Below, piece after piece: positions 24,535-32,684 of a DNA stretch of 44,368 bases (positions within the stretch are counted from its first letter, which is position 1; every line of letters begins with the position of its first letter). The stretch is taken from assembly GCA_024401455.1 (NCBI GenBank), contig JAKSLA010000024.1:1-44368 (forward strand), given 5' to 3'. A program made the position numbers and the translations under genes. Below the pieces are notes generated by a model that did not search any database, had not been told where the DNA came from, and was given only the letters and a program-made list of their open reading frames with translations. The stretch comes from Paludibacteraceae bacterium. GTDB lineage: Bacteria > Bacteroidota > Bacteroidia > Bacteroidales > Paludibacteraceae.

Positions 24535-25925
24535 TTTTCTTCGATGAAATGGGTCATTATCTTGCATTCGGGGATTTCTTCAAGCGAAAAGCCCAAATGC
24601 GTCTTGATTTCATTGATGGCCTCTTCTCTCGATAGCGCTTTGCTGCTGGAGGCTAACGCCATTTCAAGGGCGCTAAACGGAATCATCTTGCTTTTGCAGT
24701 GATAGAATCGGATGAATTGGGAATATTCCTTGCAACGCTCGATTTTGCAACTGGTGTGGAGTCCTTTCGTGTTGTCGGGTAGGGCTACCCAGCCACACTC
24801 TTTTTCGATTAATTCCTTGGTTTCTTTCCAATCGTACACGCCATCACTGATCTTGTCCAAGTCTATTTGTACAAAGGCAGGAATGGTGCCTAACCAGGAT
24901 GACTTGCGGATGCTTCGTTTGAGCGGTTTGACAAGGCTCGGCACTTGATGGATGGCCTTGACGACGTTACTTATAAGATCGTTGCTGTATCCAGCCACTT
25001 GTTTGATCCACGGGTCGCCGTAGGCCAGTTGTTTCATGGTCATCAACGTGTGGAGTTGGCCTCGTTTGAGCGGCGGCCTTAAAGTAAGTATTCGTCCGAT
25101 GTTGATTAAAAACTGCAAAGCCCTGTTGTCGGGAAACGAGTAGGCTATTTTTGGGGCTAACCCGTTATAATATAGTCCGATGAGTTGGGCTGGTTCGTTG
25201 CCTGCGATAAAGTAGGGGATGCGTTCTTCCACTAAAGTCGGATAGAAAAGAATGTAAGCCAATGAAGGGCAGGCGCAGGTGTTGCCACTCAATTCGTAAA
25301 GTTTTTTGTAGATGGTCTGCATGTCCGCATTGCTCACATAGCGGTTGATGAACTCAACGGTAGAGAAGTGGCGTTTGGCATTCTCTATGCTTTGTCGGGC
25401 GTTGTCAGACATATAAGGGATTTCCCATGTGACGGCTAACACTCTCAGTTTCTTTACTTTTGCCAAGTAGTATAGGAGGTAGGTGGAGTCTTTCCCTCCC
25501 GTGAAGAAAAGAGCCACGTCAAAACGCGAGTTTTTTGCGCGTGGAATGTCGGTGATTAGGGGAACGACGCTTCGCAATTGTTGGCTGAGTTCGTGGGTTT
25601 GGCAAATGGGGCATTGCCCTTGTTCGTCAAATTCAAGCCCTGGAATCATGTAGTTGTTGGCCGAACAAGTGGTGCAGAATTGAGCCTCTTCAATTCTTTT
25701 GGGGGTTGTCTTCACTTCGGATAGTGGTACGACCTGTTTGTCGAGCAGCGGTTGCAACTTTTGCCTCTCTGCGTCGGACAGCACTTTGGGGAGCTGTTGG
25801 ATGATTTCCAGTTGCTGTGAGGAAATCTTTACTCGGTTTCTAAGCAGATTCGCCTTGTTGCGAAGTCCGTAATAGTAGAGGGAGTTCCCTTCCACTTTCC
25901 ATCGGCTCTGTAGTGCGTATTCCAT
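24528..25925 (-). CDS. ATP-pyrophosphatase of the sugar-amidotransferase/thiolase type
   Basis: A 465-residue protein of the PP-loop ATPase (adenine nucleotide alpha-hydrolase) superfamily. Residues 1-70 form an unassigned, helix-turn-rich domain. A zinc-ribbon follows, with C84, C87, C105 and C108 (FCTTCS and CPIC). The PP-loop is FTGGKDSTYLL (142-151). C217 and C219 lie in NTCACPSLAY, and C-terminal HTSCKIERCKEYS adds more cysteines. The ribbon + PP-loop layout is that of N-acetyl sugar amidotransferases (WbpG/PseA-like) and of TtuA-type thiolases. It would adenylate a carbonyl for attack by N or S. Substrate unknown. It overlaps the ferredoxin gene by 7 nt and lies 12 nt after the TlpA-like gene. 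Confidence 0.75.
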   Translation of the reverse strand: MEYALQSRWKVEGNSLYYYGLRNKANLLRNRVKISSQQLEIIQQLPKVLSDAERQKLQPLLDKQVVPLSEVKTTPKRIEEAQFCTTCSANNYMIPGLEFDEQGQCPICQTHELSQQLRSVVPLITDIPRAKNSRFDVALFFTGGKDSTYLLYYLAKVKKLRVLAVTWEIPYMSDNARQSIENAKRHFSTVEFINRYVSNADMQTIYKKLYELSGNTCACPSLAYILFYPTLVEERIPYFIAGNEPAQLIGLYYNGLAPKIAYSFPDNRALQFLINIGRILTLRPPLKRGQLHTLMTMKQLAYGDPWIKQVAGYSNDLISNVVKAIHQVPSLVKPLKRSIRKSSWLGTIPAFVQIDLDKISDGVYDWKETKELIEKECGWVALPDNTKGLHTSCKIERCKEYSQFIRFYHCKSKMIPFSALEMALASSSKALSREEAINEIKTHLGFSLEEIPECKIMTHFIEEKW

Positions 25926-25937
25926 CGATGAAAAGGT

Positions 25938-27326
25938 TTATTTCTTTAGAAGTATTTGCTCCATTAACAATCTCAAGTTGTCGCTGGGCTCGGCACCCCT
26001 TGAAAGGAGAAACTTCCCCTCTTTGTCGATGAGCATAAATGACGGTATGTTCTTTAGCCCGAAGTCGATTTTCACTTCGTCAGAATTATTGGCGTTTAAG
26101 AATACCATCTTGTTTCTGAAATTCGATTCCAAAGATTTGATGCGGTTCAAATCGTCGAAAAGGAATAGGTTGACAATCTCCAATCTGTCCTTGTATTGGT
26201 CCTTAAATCTCGATAGAATGGTCAAATCTTTGTGTGTCTGGTCGATTCTCGAATTGCAGAAGTTGATGTAGATGTATTTGCCTTTGTATTCGGAGAGTTT
26301 ATGCAGTTTGCCTTGGGTGTCTGTGCCTTCCACTTCGGGAATAGGCATGCCCATCAGGTTGGCGGATGATTTGTAGATGACTTTAGCAAGCAAGTCACGG
26401 TTGTTGTCGGAGAGAATGCCTCCTCCAAGTTTACTCATCATATCGACCAGTTTCTGGCGATCGTATATGTCGCTGTTTGCCAAGTCGTAAAGAAGTTTTA
26501 TGCCGACCAACTCTTTAAGGTTGGAGTCTGTCAATCCATATTGGTTGCTGAGTAGGGCGAAATACATCTTGACGTTCTCTGTTTCAATGATTTTGTCGAA
26601 CAATGCGCTGATTTCAACTTCGTCGCGTTTGCGTTGCACGAAATCGTCGAAGAGGCTGTTGAATAGATCCCAAAAGGCGGGGTTGTGGACGTCTGCGCCT
26701 ACTTTGTTGAATTGCTTGATGAGGGAATCTTGCTTGATTTTGGGCGCCATCGAGAGTAGTAGCAAATAGCGGTACTCCTTGTATTGAAACTGAAAATCGT
26801 CGTCTAAATCGACAAAAATGCGTCTCAAGTCGGAGATTGAGGCTTGAACCGAATCAATAGGTGCGCCCCATTGCATGTGTTTCATCGTATAGAAGTCAAA
26901 TGCCTCTTCAAACTCCATCATTTGGTAGTTGAATTCGCCTTTCTGAAACTCTTTCGCTTGGAGCAGATAGTCGGTAGGAGAGAAATAAGGGTCCAGTTTC
27001 ATTGGAAGGCTGCGCTCACGGTAGGCGGGAAGGACCACTTCGTAACTCTTGCCCGGTTGGAGATAGATGAAACCGTTATAGACATCCATCGGGATGAATG
27101 CCTCGGTCACTTCGTTAATGTTGGTGGTGAGCGTGAAGTTGCCGGCTGAGTCAACCTCAGCCTCCGCTATGCTTCTTGTGTCGTTGATAATTCTATCGGT
27201 GTAAGCCAAGAGGTTCAACTTCTTTCCTGCGTAATCTTTCGCCACACCATAGATTTTTGTCTCTGAAGCCATTGCACTCAAGGAACAGAGCGCAAGCAGT
27301 AGGCCCAAAATCATTCTCCTTTTCAT
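25938..27326 (-). CDS. Exported TlpA-like thioredoxin-fold protein lacking CxxC
   Basis: 462 residues. A signal peptide begins MKRRMILGLLLALCSLSAMAS. An N-terminal beta domain resembling DUF4369 follows, then a long helical middle (about 130-320), then a TlpA/AhpC-type thioredoxin fold (about 330-462) with GKYIYINFCNSRIDQT and IPSFMLIDKEGKFL. The redox CxxC that should follow the first strand is absent (only one Cys, FCNS), so disulfide exchange is unlikely. I start at ATG 27326, 18 nt downstream of its -7 box; an upstream-extended frame to 27611 overlaps mnmG and the promoter. The downstream ATP-PPase and ferredoxin genes may share this promoter. Confidence 0.8.
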   Translation of the reverse strand: MKRRMILGLLLALCSLSAMASETKIYGVAKDYAGKKLNLLAYTDRIINDTRSIAEAEVDSAGNFTLTTNINEVTEAFIPMDVYNGFIYLQPGKSYEVVLPAYRERSLPMKLDPYFSPTDYLLQAKEFQKGEFNYQMMEFEEAFDFYTMKHMQWGAPIDSVQASISDLRRIFVDLDDDFQFQYKEYRYLLLLSMAPKIKQDSLIKQFNKVGADVHNPAFWDLFNSLFDDFVQRKRDEVEISALFDKIIETENVKMYFALLSNQYGLTDSNLKELVGIKLLYDLANSDIYDRQKLVDMMSKLGGGILSDNNRDLLAKVIYKSSANLMGMPIPEVEGTDTQGKLHKLSEYKGKYIYINFCNSRIDQTHKDLTILSRFKDQYKDRLEIVNLFLFDDLNRIKSLESNFRNKMVFLNANNSDEVKIDFGLKNIPSFMLIDKEGKFLLSRGAEPSDNLRLLMEQILLKK

Positions 27327-27349
27327 CCTGCCGAATTTTGTATATTTTA

Positions 27350-27357
27350 CAAATATA
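27350..27357 (-). promoter_or_regulatory. Predicted -7 box of the TlpA-like / ATP-PPase / ferredoxin unit
   Basis: TATATTTG fits TAnnTTTG, 23 nt upstream of the ATG at 27326. No separate box was seen before the ATP-PPase gene. Confidence 0.5.
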
Positions 27358-27569
27358 GAATATTTCTCCGTAAAAGACCATAAGGGACTTCCATAAAAAA
27401 ATCCCCGATTTTTTAATTTTGGGGCAACCACAAGGGCGTTGAGACAACAAATCACCCTTTTTTGTTCTGAAATTGGGAATCCTGTATGGAAGAGACGAAA
27501 AAAAATGCGAAATTTGCATCCGATAAGAAAGGACTGAATGGTAGCCTTTTCTGCTAAAATAGTTTTACG

Positions 27570-29444
27570 ATGACATTCAAGTATGACGTTATTGTAGTGG
27601 GTGCGGGACACGCCGGATGTGAGGCTGCCGCTGCCGCTGCTAATTTAGGTTCGAAGACGGTGCTTATCACGATGGATATGCACAAAATTGCTCAAATGAG
27701 TTGCAATCCCGCCGTGGGCGGTATCGCAAAGGGACAGATTGTCCGTGAGATTGACGCTTTGGGCGGTTTTTGTGGAATCGTGACGGACCTTACGGCTATC
27801 CAATTCCGTATGTTGAACCGTTCGAAAGGCCCTGCTATGTGGAGCCCTCGTTCGCAAGCCGATCGCCAGAAGTTTAGTGAGAAGTGGCGTAGCATCCTTG
27901 AAAATACGGACAACTTGAGCATTTGGCAAGATTTCGCTACCGAGTTGGTGGTGAAAGACGGCGCCGTGACGGGTGTCAAAGTCGGAATGGGGGCTGTCTT
28001 CGAGGCAAAATGCGTGGTTTTGACCGCCGGAACTTTCTTGAGCGGTTTGATGCACTGCGGACGTGTGCAGGTGCGCGGAGGTCGTATTTCGGAACCTGCC
28101 TCGTATGGATTGACGGAGCAGCTGAATGCGTTAGGCGTGCGTAGCGATAGGATGAAAACGGGTACGCCCGTACGTATAGATGGCCGTTCCATCGACTTTT
28201 CTGTTATGGCGAAGCAGGATGGCGAGAACGATTTTCATAAGTTCTCCTTCCTTGATTTCAAACCTCGCCCGTTGGAACAGCGTAGTTGTTTCATCACTTA
28301 CACGAATGAGCAGACGCACGATATTTTGAGAAAGGGTTTGCCTGATTCTCCTCTTTACAATGGTCAGATTAAGAGTATCGGCCCTCGTTATTGTCCAAGC
28401 ATTGAGACGAAAATCGTCACTTTTGCAGACAAGACGCAACATCAATTGTTTATAGAGCCAGAGGGTGAGACTACGCAAGAGTATTATTTAAATGGTTTCT
28501 CCTCTTCCTTGCCGTTGGATATTCAGATGAATGCGCTTAGAACCGTGAAGGGTTTGGAGAACATCCGCATTTATCGCCCAGGCTATGCGATTGAGTATGA
28601 CTATTTTGATCCGACGCAGTTGAAGCATAATTTGGAATCGAAGATAGTGAAGAATCTCTTCTTTGCAGGACAGGTCAACGGAACGACGGGTTATGAGGAG
28701 GCGGGTGGCCAAGGTATCATCGCTGGTATTAATGCGCACATCAATTGTCACGGTGGCGAACCGTTTGTTTTGAATCGTGACGAGGCATATATTGGCGTTT
28801 TAATCGACGATTTGGTGACAAAAGGTGTGGACGAACCTTACCGTATGTTTACTTCGCGTGCCGAGTATAGAATATTGTTGAGGCAGGACGATGCTGATGC
28901 TCGTCTGACGGAGCGTTCTTATAACATAGGTCTTGCTCGTCGTGAACGTATGGACCTTTATCGTGAAAAGCACGATTTCATCGAAAGATTGGTTCATTTT
29001 ATACAGAATTATTCCATCAAACCAGCCTATATCAACTCCTTCTTGGAGAGCAGTGGAACGACTCCGCTCGCGGGTGGTTGTAAGTTGGTGGATTTGGTGA
29101 ATCGCCCTCAGTTGACGATTGAGAGCTTGGCAACTGCCATCCCGGCATTGCAGGCGGAAATAGCGAAAATCCCTAATCGTCAGGGCGAAATTGTTGAGGC
29201 GGCCGAAATTCAAATCAAGTATCAGGGATATATAGAGCGTGAGATGATGATTGCAGAAAAGCTTCATCGTTTGGAGAATATTAAGATTCAAGGAAAGTTC
29301 GATTATGCCTCTATCCATTCCATTTCAACGGAGGCTCGTCAAAAACTGGAACGCATCAATCCGGAAACCATCGGACAAGCAAGCCGTATTCCGGGCATCT
29401 CGCCAAGTGACATCAATATCTTGTTGGTGATGATGGGACGTTGA
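27570..29444 (+). CDS. mnmG: tRNA wobble-uridine modification enzyme MnmG (GidA)
   Basis: A 624-residue FAD protein, standard length. With MnmE it installs the (carboxymethyl)aminomethyl group at C5 of U34 in several tRNAs. Visible: FAD-binding VVGAGHAGCEAA near the start, SCNPAVGGIAKGQIVREIDALGG, RSKGPAMWSPRSQADR, GTPVRIDG, and GQVNGTTGYEEAGGQG, all family signatures. The C-terminal helical tRNA/MnmE-binding part (about 550-624, ending in IPGISPSDINILLV) is intact. Divergent from the TlpA-like gene. Confidence 0.97.
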   Translation: MTFKYDVIVVGAGHAGCEAAAAAANLGSKTVLITMDMHKIAQMSCNPAVGGIAKGQIVREIDALGGFCGIVTDLTAIQFRMLNRSKGPAMWSPRSQADRQKFSEKWRSILENTDNLSIWQDFATELVVKDGAVTGVKVGMGAVFEAKCVVLTAGTFLSGLMHCGRVQVRGGRISEPASYGLTEQLNALGVRSDRMKTGTPVRIDGRSIDFSVMAKQDGENDFHKFSFLDFKPRPLEQRSCFITYTNEQTHDILRKGLPDSPLYNGQIKSIGPRYCPSIETKIVTFADKTQHQLFIEPEGETTQEYYLNGFSSSLPLDIQMNALRTVKGLENIRIYRPGYAIEYDYFDPTQLKHNLESKIVKNLFFAGQVNGTTGYEEAGGQGIIAGINAHINCHGGEPFVLNRDEAYIGVLIDDLVTKGVDEPYRMFTSRAEYRILLRQDDADARLTERSYNIGLARRERMDLYREKHDFIERLVHFIQNYSIKPAYINSFLESSGTTPLAGGCKLVDLVNRPQLTIESLATAIPALQAEIAKIPNRQGEIVEAAEIQIKYQGYIEREMMIAEKLHRLENIKIQGKFDYASIHSISTEARQKLERINPETIGQASRIPGISPSDINILLVMMGR

Positions 29445-29526
29445 TCAGCGTTGGTAGTCGATTTAGATAGAGGATTGTAAACATTAAATCGGGGAATTTA
29501 TGGAAGCCCCCTAAATACAAAGGAAA

Positions 29527-29997
29527 ATGAAGAAGGAATTATTGACATTGTCAATGGGCGCATTGCTTATGGCAAGTTGCGGCGGCGCGCAACAATCAAA
29601 CAACCAAGAGACGAATGCTAATGAGTCGGCTGAAGTGGTGGCTCAAAGTAACTCGGTGGCGTTTGAGGCACTTGCTGGGAAATGGAACATCGTCAAGTTT
29701 GGTGCAAATGAGGTAGCAAGAGACTCGGCTTCTTTCATTGCGTTTGATATAGATAGCATGAGGATGAGCGCAAGTGCAGGTTGCAACGGCATTGGCGGCG
29801 AAATTTCAAGAACGGGCAGCAATGCAGATTTCATTGCTTTTGAGAATGTGTTGGCTACCCAAATGATGTGTGAGAATATGCAAAACGAGGCCATGTTGCT
29901 TGATGCAGTCAACAAAACTCGTGCTTTCCGTCCGGAAGGGGAGAAAATCAACTTGGTGGATGAGAAGGATTCGGTTTTGGTCGTATTGCAAAAGTAA
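29527..29997 (+). CDS. META-domain lipoprotein (HslJ-like)
   Basis: A 156-residue lipoprotein: signal MKKELLTLSMGALLMASC with the lipidated Cys at residue 18, then a Gln/Asn-rich linker. A META domain covers about 45-156, identifiable from LAGKWNIVKFGANEV, SAGCNGIGGEIS and the MMCENMQNEAMLLDAV stretch. The META/HslJ family is linked to stress or drug tolerance in other bacteria, with no known biochemical activity. It is read from mnmG or alone and ends at a strong terminator. Confidence 0.85.
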   Translation: MKKELLTLSMGALLMASCGGAQQSNNQETNANESAEVVAQSNSVAFEALAGKWNIVKFGANEVARDSASFIAFDIDSMRMSASAGCNGIGGEISRTGSNADFIAFENVLATQMMCENMQNEAMLLDAVNKTRAFRPEGEKINLVDEKDSVLVVLQK

Positions 29998-30042
29998 GGT
30001 TTTGTAAAAGGCCTATTATAAAGAGATTTCTTAAAGATAAAT

Positions 30043-30084
30043 ATGGGGTGGATTCGCATAATGCAGATCCACCCCATGTTTTTT
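30043..30084 (+). terminator. Terminator of the META lipoprotein gene
   Basis: ATGGGGTGGAT (30043-30053) pairs with ATCCACCCCAT (30067-30077), with inner GCAT/ATGC pairing, followed by GTTTTTTGC. Confidence 0.85.
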
Positions 30085-30170
30085 GCTGTTCCACCCAAAA
30101 CGGTGTTTCGGGGAACCAAGTGTATGCATTCTGAAATGCAGATTCCTTCGATGAAACCGTCTGTTTTTTG

Positions 30171-31505
30171 TTATAGACTTGGTAAACTCATACCCGTGAT
30201 TTTGCGGTAGAGGTCGAGGGCATAGATGTCTGTCATGCCTGAGATGTAATCCAATACGGCCAAAATCTTCGTGTAGGGATCTTGGGCATCCCATTCGTAT
30301 TGTTCTGGGATTCGAGCCAGAAGTTGTTTCGAATAAGCCTTTTCTGCGTCAAAAACGGCATTGATCTCTTTGTCAATCAGCGTATAAATGATGTTGTAAC
30401 CTGCAATCTCTATATCCACCACATCTTTCGATTTGTAGATGCGTTTCAAAGAGAGGTCAACAATCTTTTGATAAGCGTTGCGCACCTGTTCGTTCATACA
30501 ATCAACTAAAGAAGAGGTGAAAGTGCCCGATAAAATGGCCTCTTCGTTTTCGATGAAGACGCGGGAACACTCCTCGATCAAAACACCTACTACGCCTGAG
30601 CGGAGATAGGCAATTTGCTCATTTACATCAGTGACGGCGAGCATTGTCTCCCGTTTCCTTCGTTGCTTTTCCTCTGGGAAGAAATTCAAGAAGAGTTGTT
30701 TGGTCTCCTCGCTGCTGACCAATTTCAGTTTGTGGGCATCCTCCAAATCCATTATTTCGTAACAGATGTCATCGGCGGCTTCCACCAGAAAGACCAATGG
30801 ATGGCGGGCATATTTGTATTCGTCCAACTTCAAAAGTCCCAAGTCATCGGCAATTTTGACGAAATCCTCGCGCTCGCTTTGGAAGAAACCGAACTTCGTT
30901 TTCTTCTTGTTTACGACATAATCCGATTGGTAGGGATATTTGACGATGGAGGCTATCGTCGAGTAGGTGAGGACGAACCCTCCTTTGCGTCGTCCTGCAA
31001 ATTGGTGTGTCAACAGGCGGAAGGCGTTGGCGTTGCCTTCAAAGTGAATGATGTCGTTCCACTGGCTGTCTGTCAATCCATAGCGAGATTTTAGACATTG
31101 GCCGTTACCTTCCGAAAAGTACGATGAAATGGCGGTTTCTCCCGAATGGCCGAATGGCGGATTGCCCATGTCGTGGGCCAAACACGCAGCCGAAACGATG
31201 GAGCCGATTTCTGCGATGAGCGGTGCTTTCTCCTTGCCATACTTATCAATCAAATGTCTTGCTACATTGTTGCCCAAGGAGCGACCTACGCAAGAAACCT
31301 CCAGACTGTGCGTCAAGCGGTTGTGGACGAAGATGTTGCCCGGCAGGGGGAAAACCTGCGTCTTGTTCTGCATTCTGCGGAAAGGAGCAGAAAAGATCAA
31401 ACGGTCATAGTCGCGTTGGAAGTCCGAGCGGTCTTGGTTCTTCTCGTCGTGATAGTGTTCCAATCCAAATCGTTTGGTGGAGATTAGTTTTTCCCATTTC
31501 ATCAT
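30171..31505 (-). CDS. dgt: Deoxyguanosinetriphosphate triphosphohydrolase
   Basis: A 444-residue HD-domain dNTPase that splits dGTP (and possibly other dNTPs) to deoxynucleoside and triphosphate. Metal ligands are visible: H66 in NRLTHSLEV, H111-D112 in CLAHDMGNPPFGHSGE, with H120 close by, plus a later EAADDICYEIMDLED carrying the distal Asp. FSAPFRRMQNKTQVFP is the conserved N-terminal motif. Length fits bacterial Dgt homologues. It has its own promoter (31548-31576). It probably helps dNTP homeostasis; no defence genes flank it. Confidence 0.93.
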   Translation of the reverse strand: MMKWEKLISTKRFGLEHYHDEKNQDRSDFQRDYDRLIFSAPFRRMQNKTQVFPLPGNIFVHNRLTHSLEVSCVGRSLGNNVARHLIDKYGKEKAPLIAEIGSIVSAACLAHDMGNPPFGHSGETAISSYFSEGNGQCLKSRYGLTDSQWNDIIHFEGNANAFRLLTHQFAGRRKGGFVLTYSTIASIVKYPYQSDYVVNKKKTKFGFFQSEREDFVKIADDLGLLKLDEYKYARHPLVFLVEAADDICYEIMDLEDAHKLKLVSSEETKQLFLNFFPEEKQRRKRETMLAVTDVNEQIAYLRSGVVGVLIEECSRVFIENEEAILSGTFTSSLVDCMNEQVRNAYQKIVDLSLKRIYKSKDVVDIEIAGYNIIYTLIDKEINAVFDAEKAYSKQLLARIPEQYEWDAQDPYTKILAVLDYISGMTDIYALDLYRKITGMSLPSL

Positions 31506-31547
31506 AAAAATTGCACTTTTTTAGGCTTCTAAAGCCTGGTTTGTTTA

Positions 31548-31576
31548 CAAAGATACCACTTTGGACTTAATATCAA
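31548..31576 (-). promoter_or_regulatory. Predicted dgt promoter
   Basis: -7 box TATCTTTG (complement of 31548-31555) with a -33 TTG (complement of 31574-31576) and an 18-nt spacer; 42 nt upstream of the start. Confidence 0.6.
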
Positions 31577-31657
31577 TTTGTATCTCTTACTTTTATTTCA
31601 AATGTAGGAGTGACATATGCCCTCACGAAATTAGTGTTACAGTTTGATAGTGAGATA

Positions 31658-31686
31658 TAAAAAAGCCACCCATTGCAGAGTGGCTT
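31658..31686 (-). terminator. Terminator of hicAB
   Basis: AAGCCAC / GTGGCTT stem; the minus strand runs on into TTTTTT. It lies about 20 nt after the hicB stop. Confidence 0.75.
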
Positions 31687-31707
31687 CTTTGACATGAAGT
31701 TAAAAAA

Positions 31708-32115
31708 TTATCCCAATTGGGCAATGTCTTTTCCGAAGGTTCTAAGACCGTTCAATATTTTTTCCTCATTCTTTGCATTGGGTTTGTTCTGACCTGTCAC
31801 ATAGTGCGACAACTGACCTTTTGCGATGCCGGTAATCTTTGACAGACCCGATAGAGTGAATACTGTTGCGTAATAAGATAAGAACGACACTACATCAATG
31901 ACAAAATCAAATTCCACTTCCTCAAAATCCTTGCCCTTTTCCGCATAATACGCTTTCATTTCCTCATAACCTGATAAAAAATCCTCTTTGGCTTTCTCCA
32001 AGGTTTCGCCAGTACCTGTAATCAAGTAAGACAAATCTTTTACGTCGATGTCCATATAGATGCTATATGAACCATCCTTGGCACGTTCGATAACGGATCT
32101 AATAGTTTTCGTCAT
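31708..32115 (-). CDS. hicB: HicB-type antitoxin with HTH domain
   Basis: A 135-residue antitoxin. N-terminal part: HicB partial RNase-H-like fold (SYSIYMDI, GTGETLEKAKEDFLSGYEEM). C-terminal part: an Xre-type helix-turn-helix (GLSKITGIAKGQLSHYVTGQNKPNAKNEEKIL) for DNA binding. Start ATG 32115 (MTKTIRSV) is preferred to an extension of 10 codons. It follows hicA by 77 nt, in the toxin-first order usual for HicAB. It would neutralise HicA and repress the operon. Confidence 0.88.
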   Translation of the reverse strand: MTKTIRSVIERAKDGSYSIYMDIDVKDLSYLITGTGETLEKAKEDFLSGYEEMKAYYAEKGKDFEEVEFDFVIDVVSFLSYYATVFTLSGLSKITGIAKGQLSHYVTGQNKPNAKNEEKILNGLRTFGKDIAQLG

Positions 32116-32192
32116 TTTACTTCTTCCTCCTTTAGTTTCCAACATAATATTTCATACATGCAAAGAGGTAGGTGATTTGCTCACCTACTCTT

Positions 32193-32381
32193 TTACTTGA
32201 CTCCTGACATCTTCAAGATGGCTTTGAGTGTGCCCGTTGCGACCTCTTCGCTCCCGTGGTTACTCATCTTAAACTCTCTGTCAGTTATTGGTGAGTACCA
32301 AAGTGGGTGGCCGCCCATTTGCCTTCCGGTTGAGTAACAACCATTTGCTTTTAGTTTTTTCTCAAGTTCTTTATACTTCAT
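32193..32381 (-). CDS. hicA: HicA-type mRNA interferase toxin
   Basis: A 62-residue toxin with a double-stranded-RNA-binding-like fold: MKYKELEKKLKANG, then the catalytic-His segment QMGGHPLWYSP (usual G-S-H context changed to G-G-H), then MSNHGSEEVATGTLKAILK. It would cleave mRNAs when freed from HicB. Start ATG 32381 is taken over an upstream-extended frame because the family begins here and the -7 box is at 32403-32410. Confidence 0.9.
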   Translation of the reverse strand: MKYKELEKKLKANGCYSTGRQMGGHPLWYSPITDREFKMSNHGSEEVATGTLKAILKMSGVK

Positions 32382-32402
32382 GTTTTCTGAACTTTTGACA
32401 TG

Positions 32403-32432
32403 CAAATATAGTGTATCCGTTTGAATATACAA
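32403..32432 (-). promoter_or_regulatory. hicAB promoter with candidate HicB operator
   Basis: -7 box TATATTTG (complement of 32403-32410) and -33 TTG (complement of 32430-32432) with a 19-nt spacer, close to the Bacteroidota consensus. An inverted repeat TGTAT-N10-ATACA (32412-32431) fills the spacer and would block RNA polymerase if bound. A second TATATTTG lies at 32447-32454. Confidence 0.65.
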
Positions 32433-32569
32433 TGAAAATATGCAAACAAATATAAGATGGGCGTATTCTATATTTTAAAGAATGAAAAAGAGGTTTGATT
32501 TAACATAATGGAATTTCTGAGCCTTGTAATTTAATGTTTCTTAAACATTCCCTCTTGATTCTTTTTTTG

Positions 32570-32577
32570 TATCTTTG
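32570..32577 (+). promoter_or_regulatory. Predicted -7 box of the CHASE2-caspase operon
   Basis: TATCTTTG fits TAnnTTTG and gives a leader of about 100 nt before the ATG at 32685; no -33 TTG at the right distance. Confidence 0.45.
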
Positions 32578-32684
32578 GAACTATTTAAGGGGGCTTTTGT
32601 AAAGCCTCGATTTATTTGGGCGTGCTCTTAATTTTTTTTTGCGCAAAGCAAAATTCGCCCTTAAACGTAAAAACGGGAAGCATT

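Noticed and set aside
25938-27326. Thiol-disulfide reductase annotation
   Set aside because: The fold is thioredoxin-like but CxxC is absent, so a redox function should not be assigned.
27327-27611. N-terminal extension of the TlpA-like protein
   Set aside because: It would cover the promoter and the start of mnmG and place the signal peptide internally.
30171-31505. dGTPase as a phage-defence gene
   Set aside because: dNTP-depleting defence dGTPases exist, but here no defence neighbours are seen and the gene has a housekeeping-style promoter and full Dgt length.
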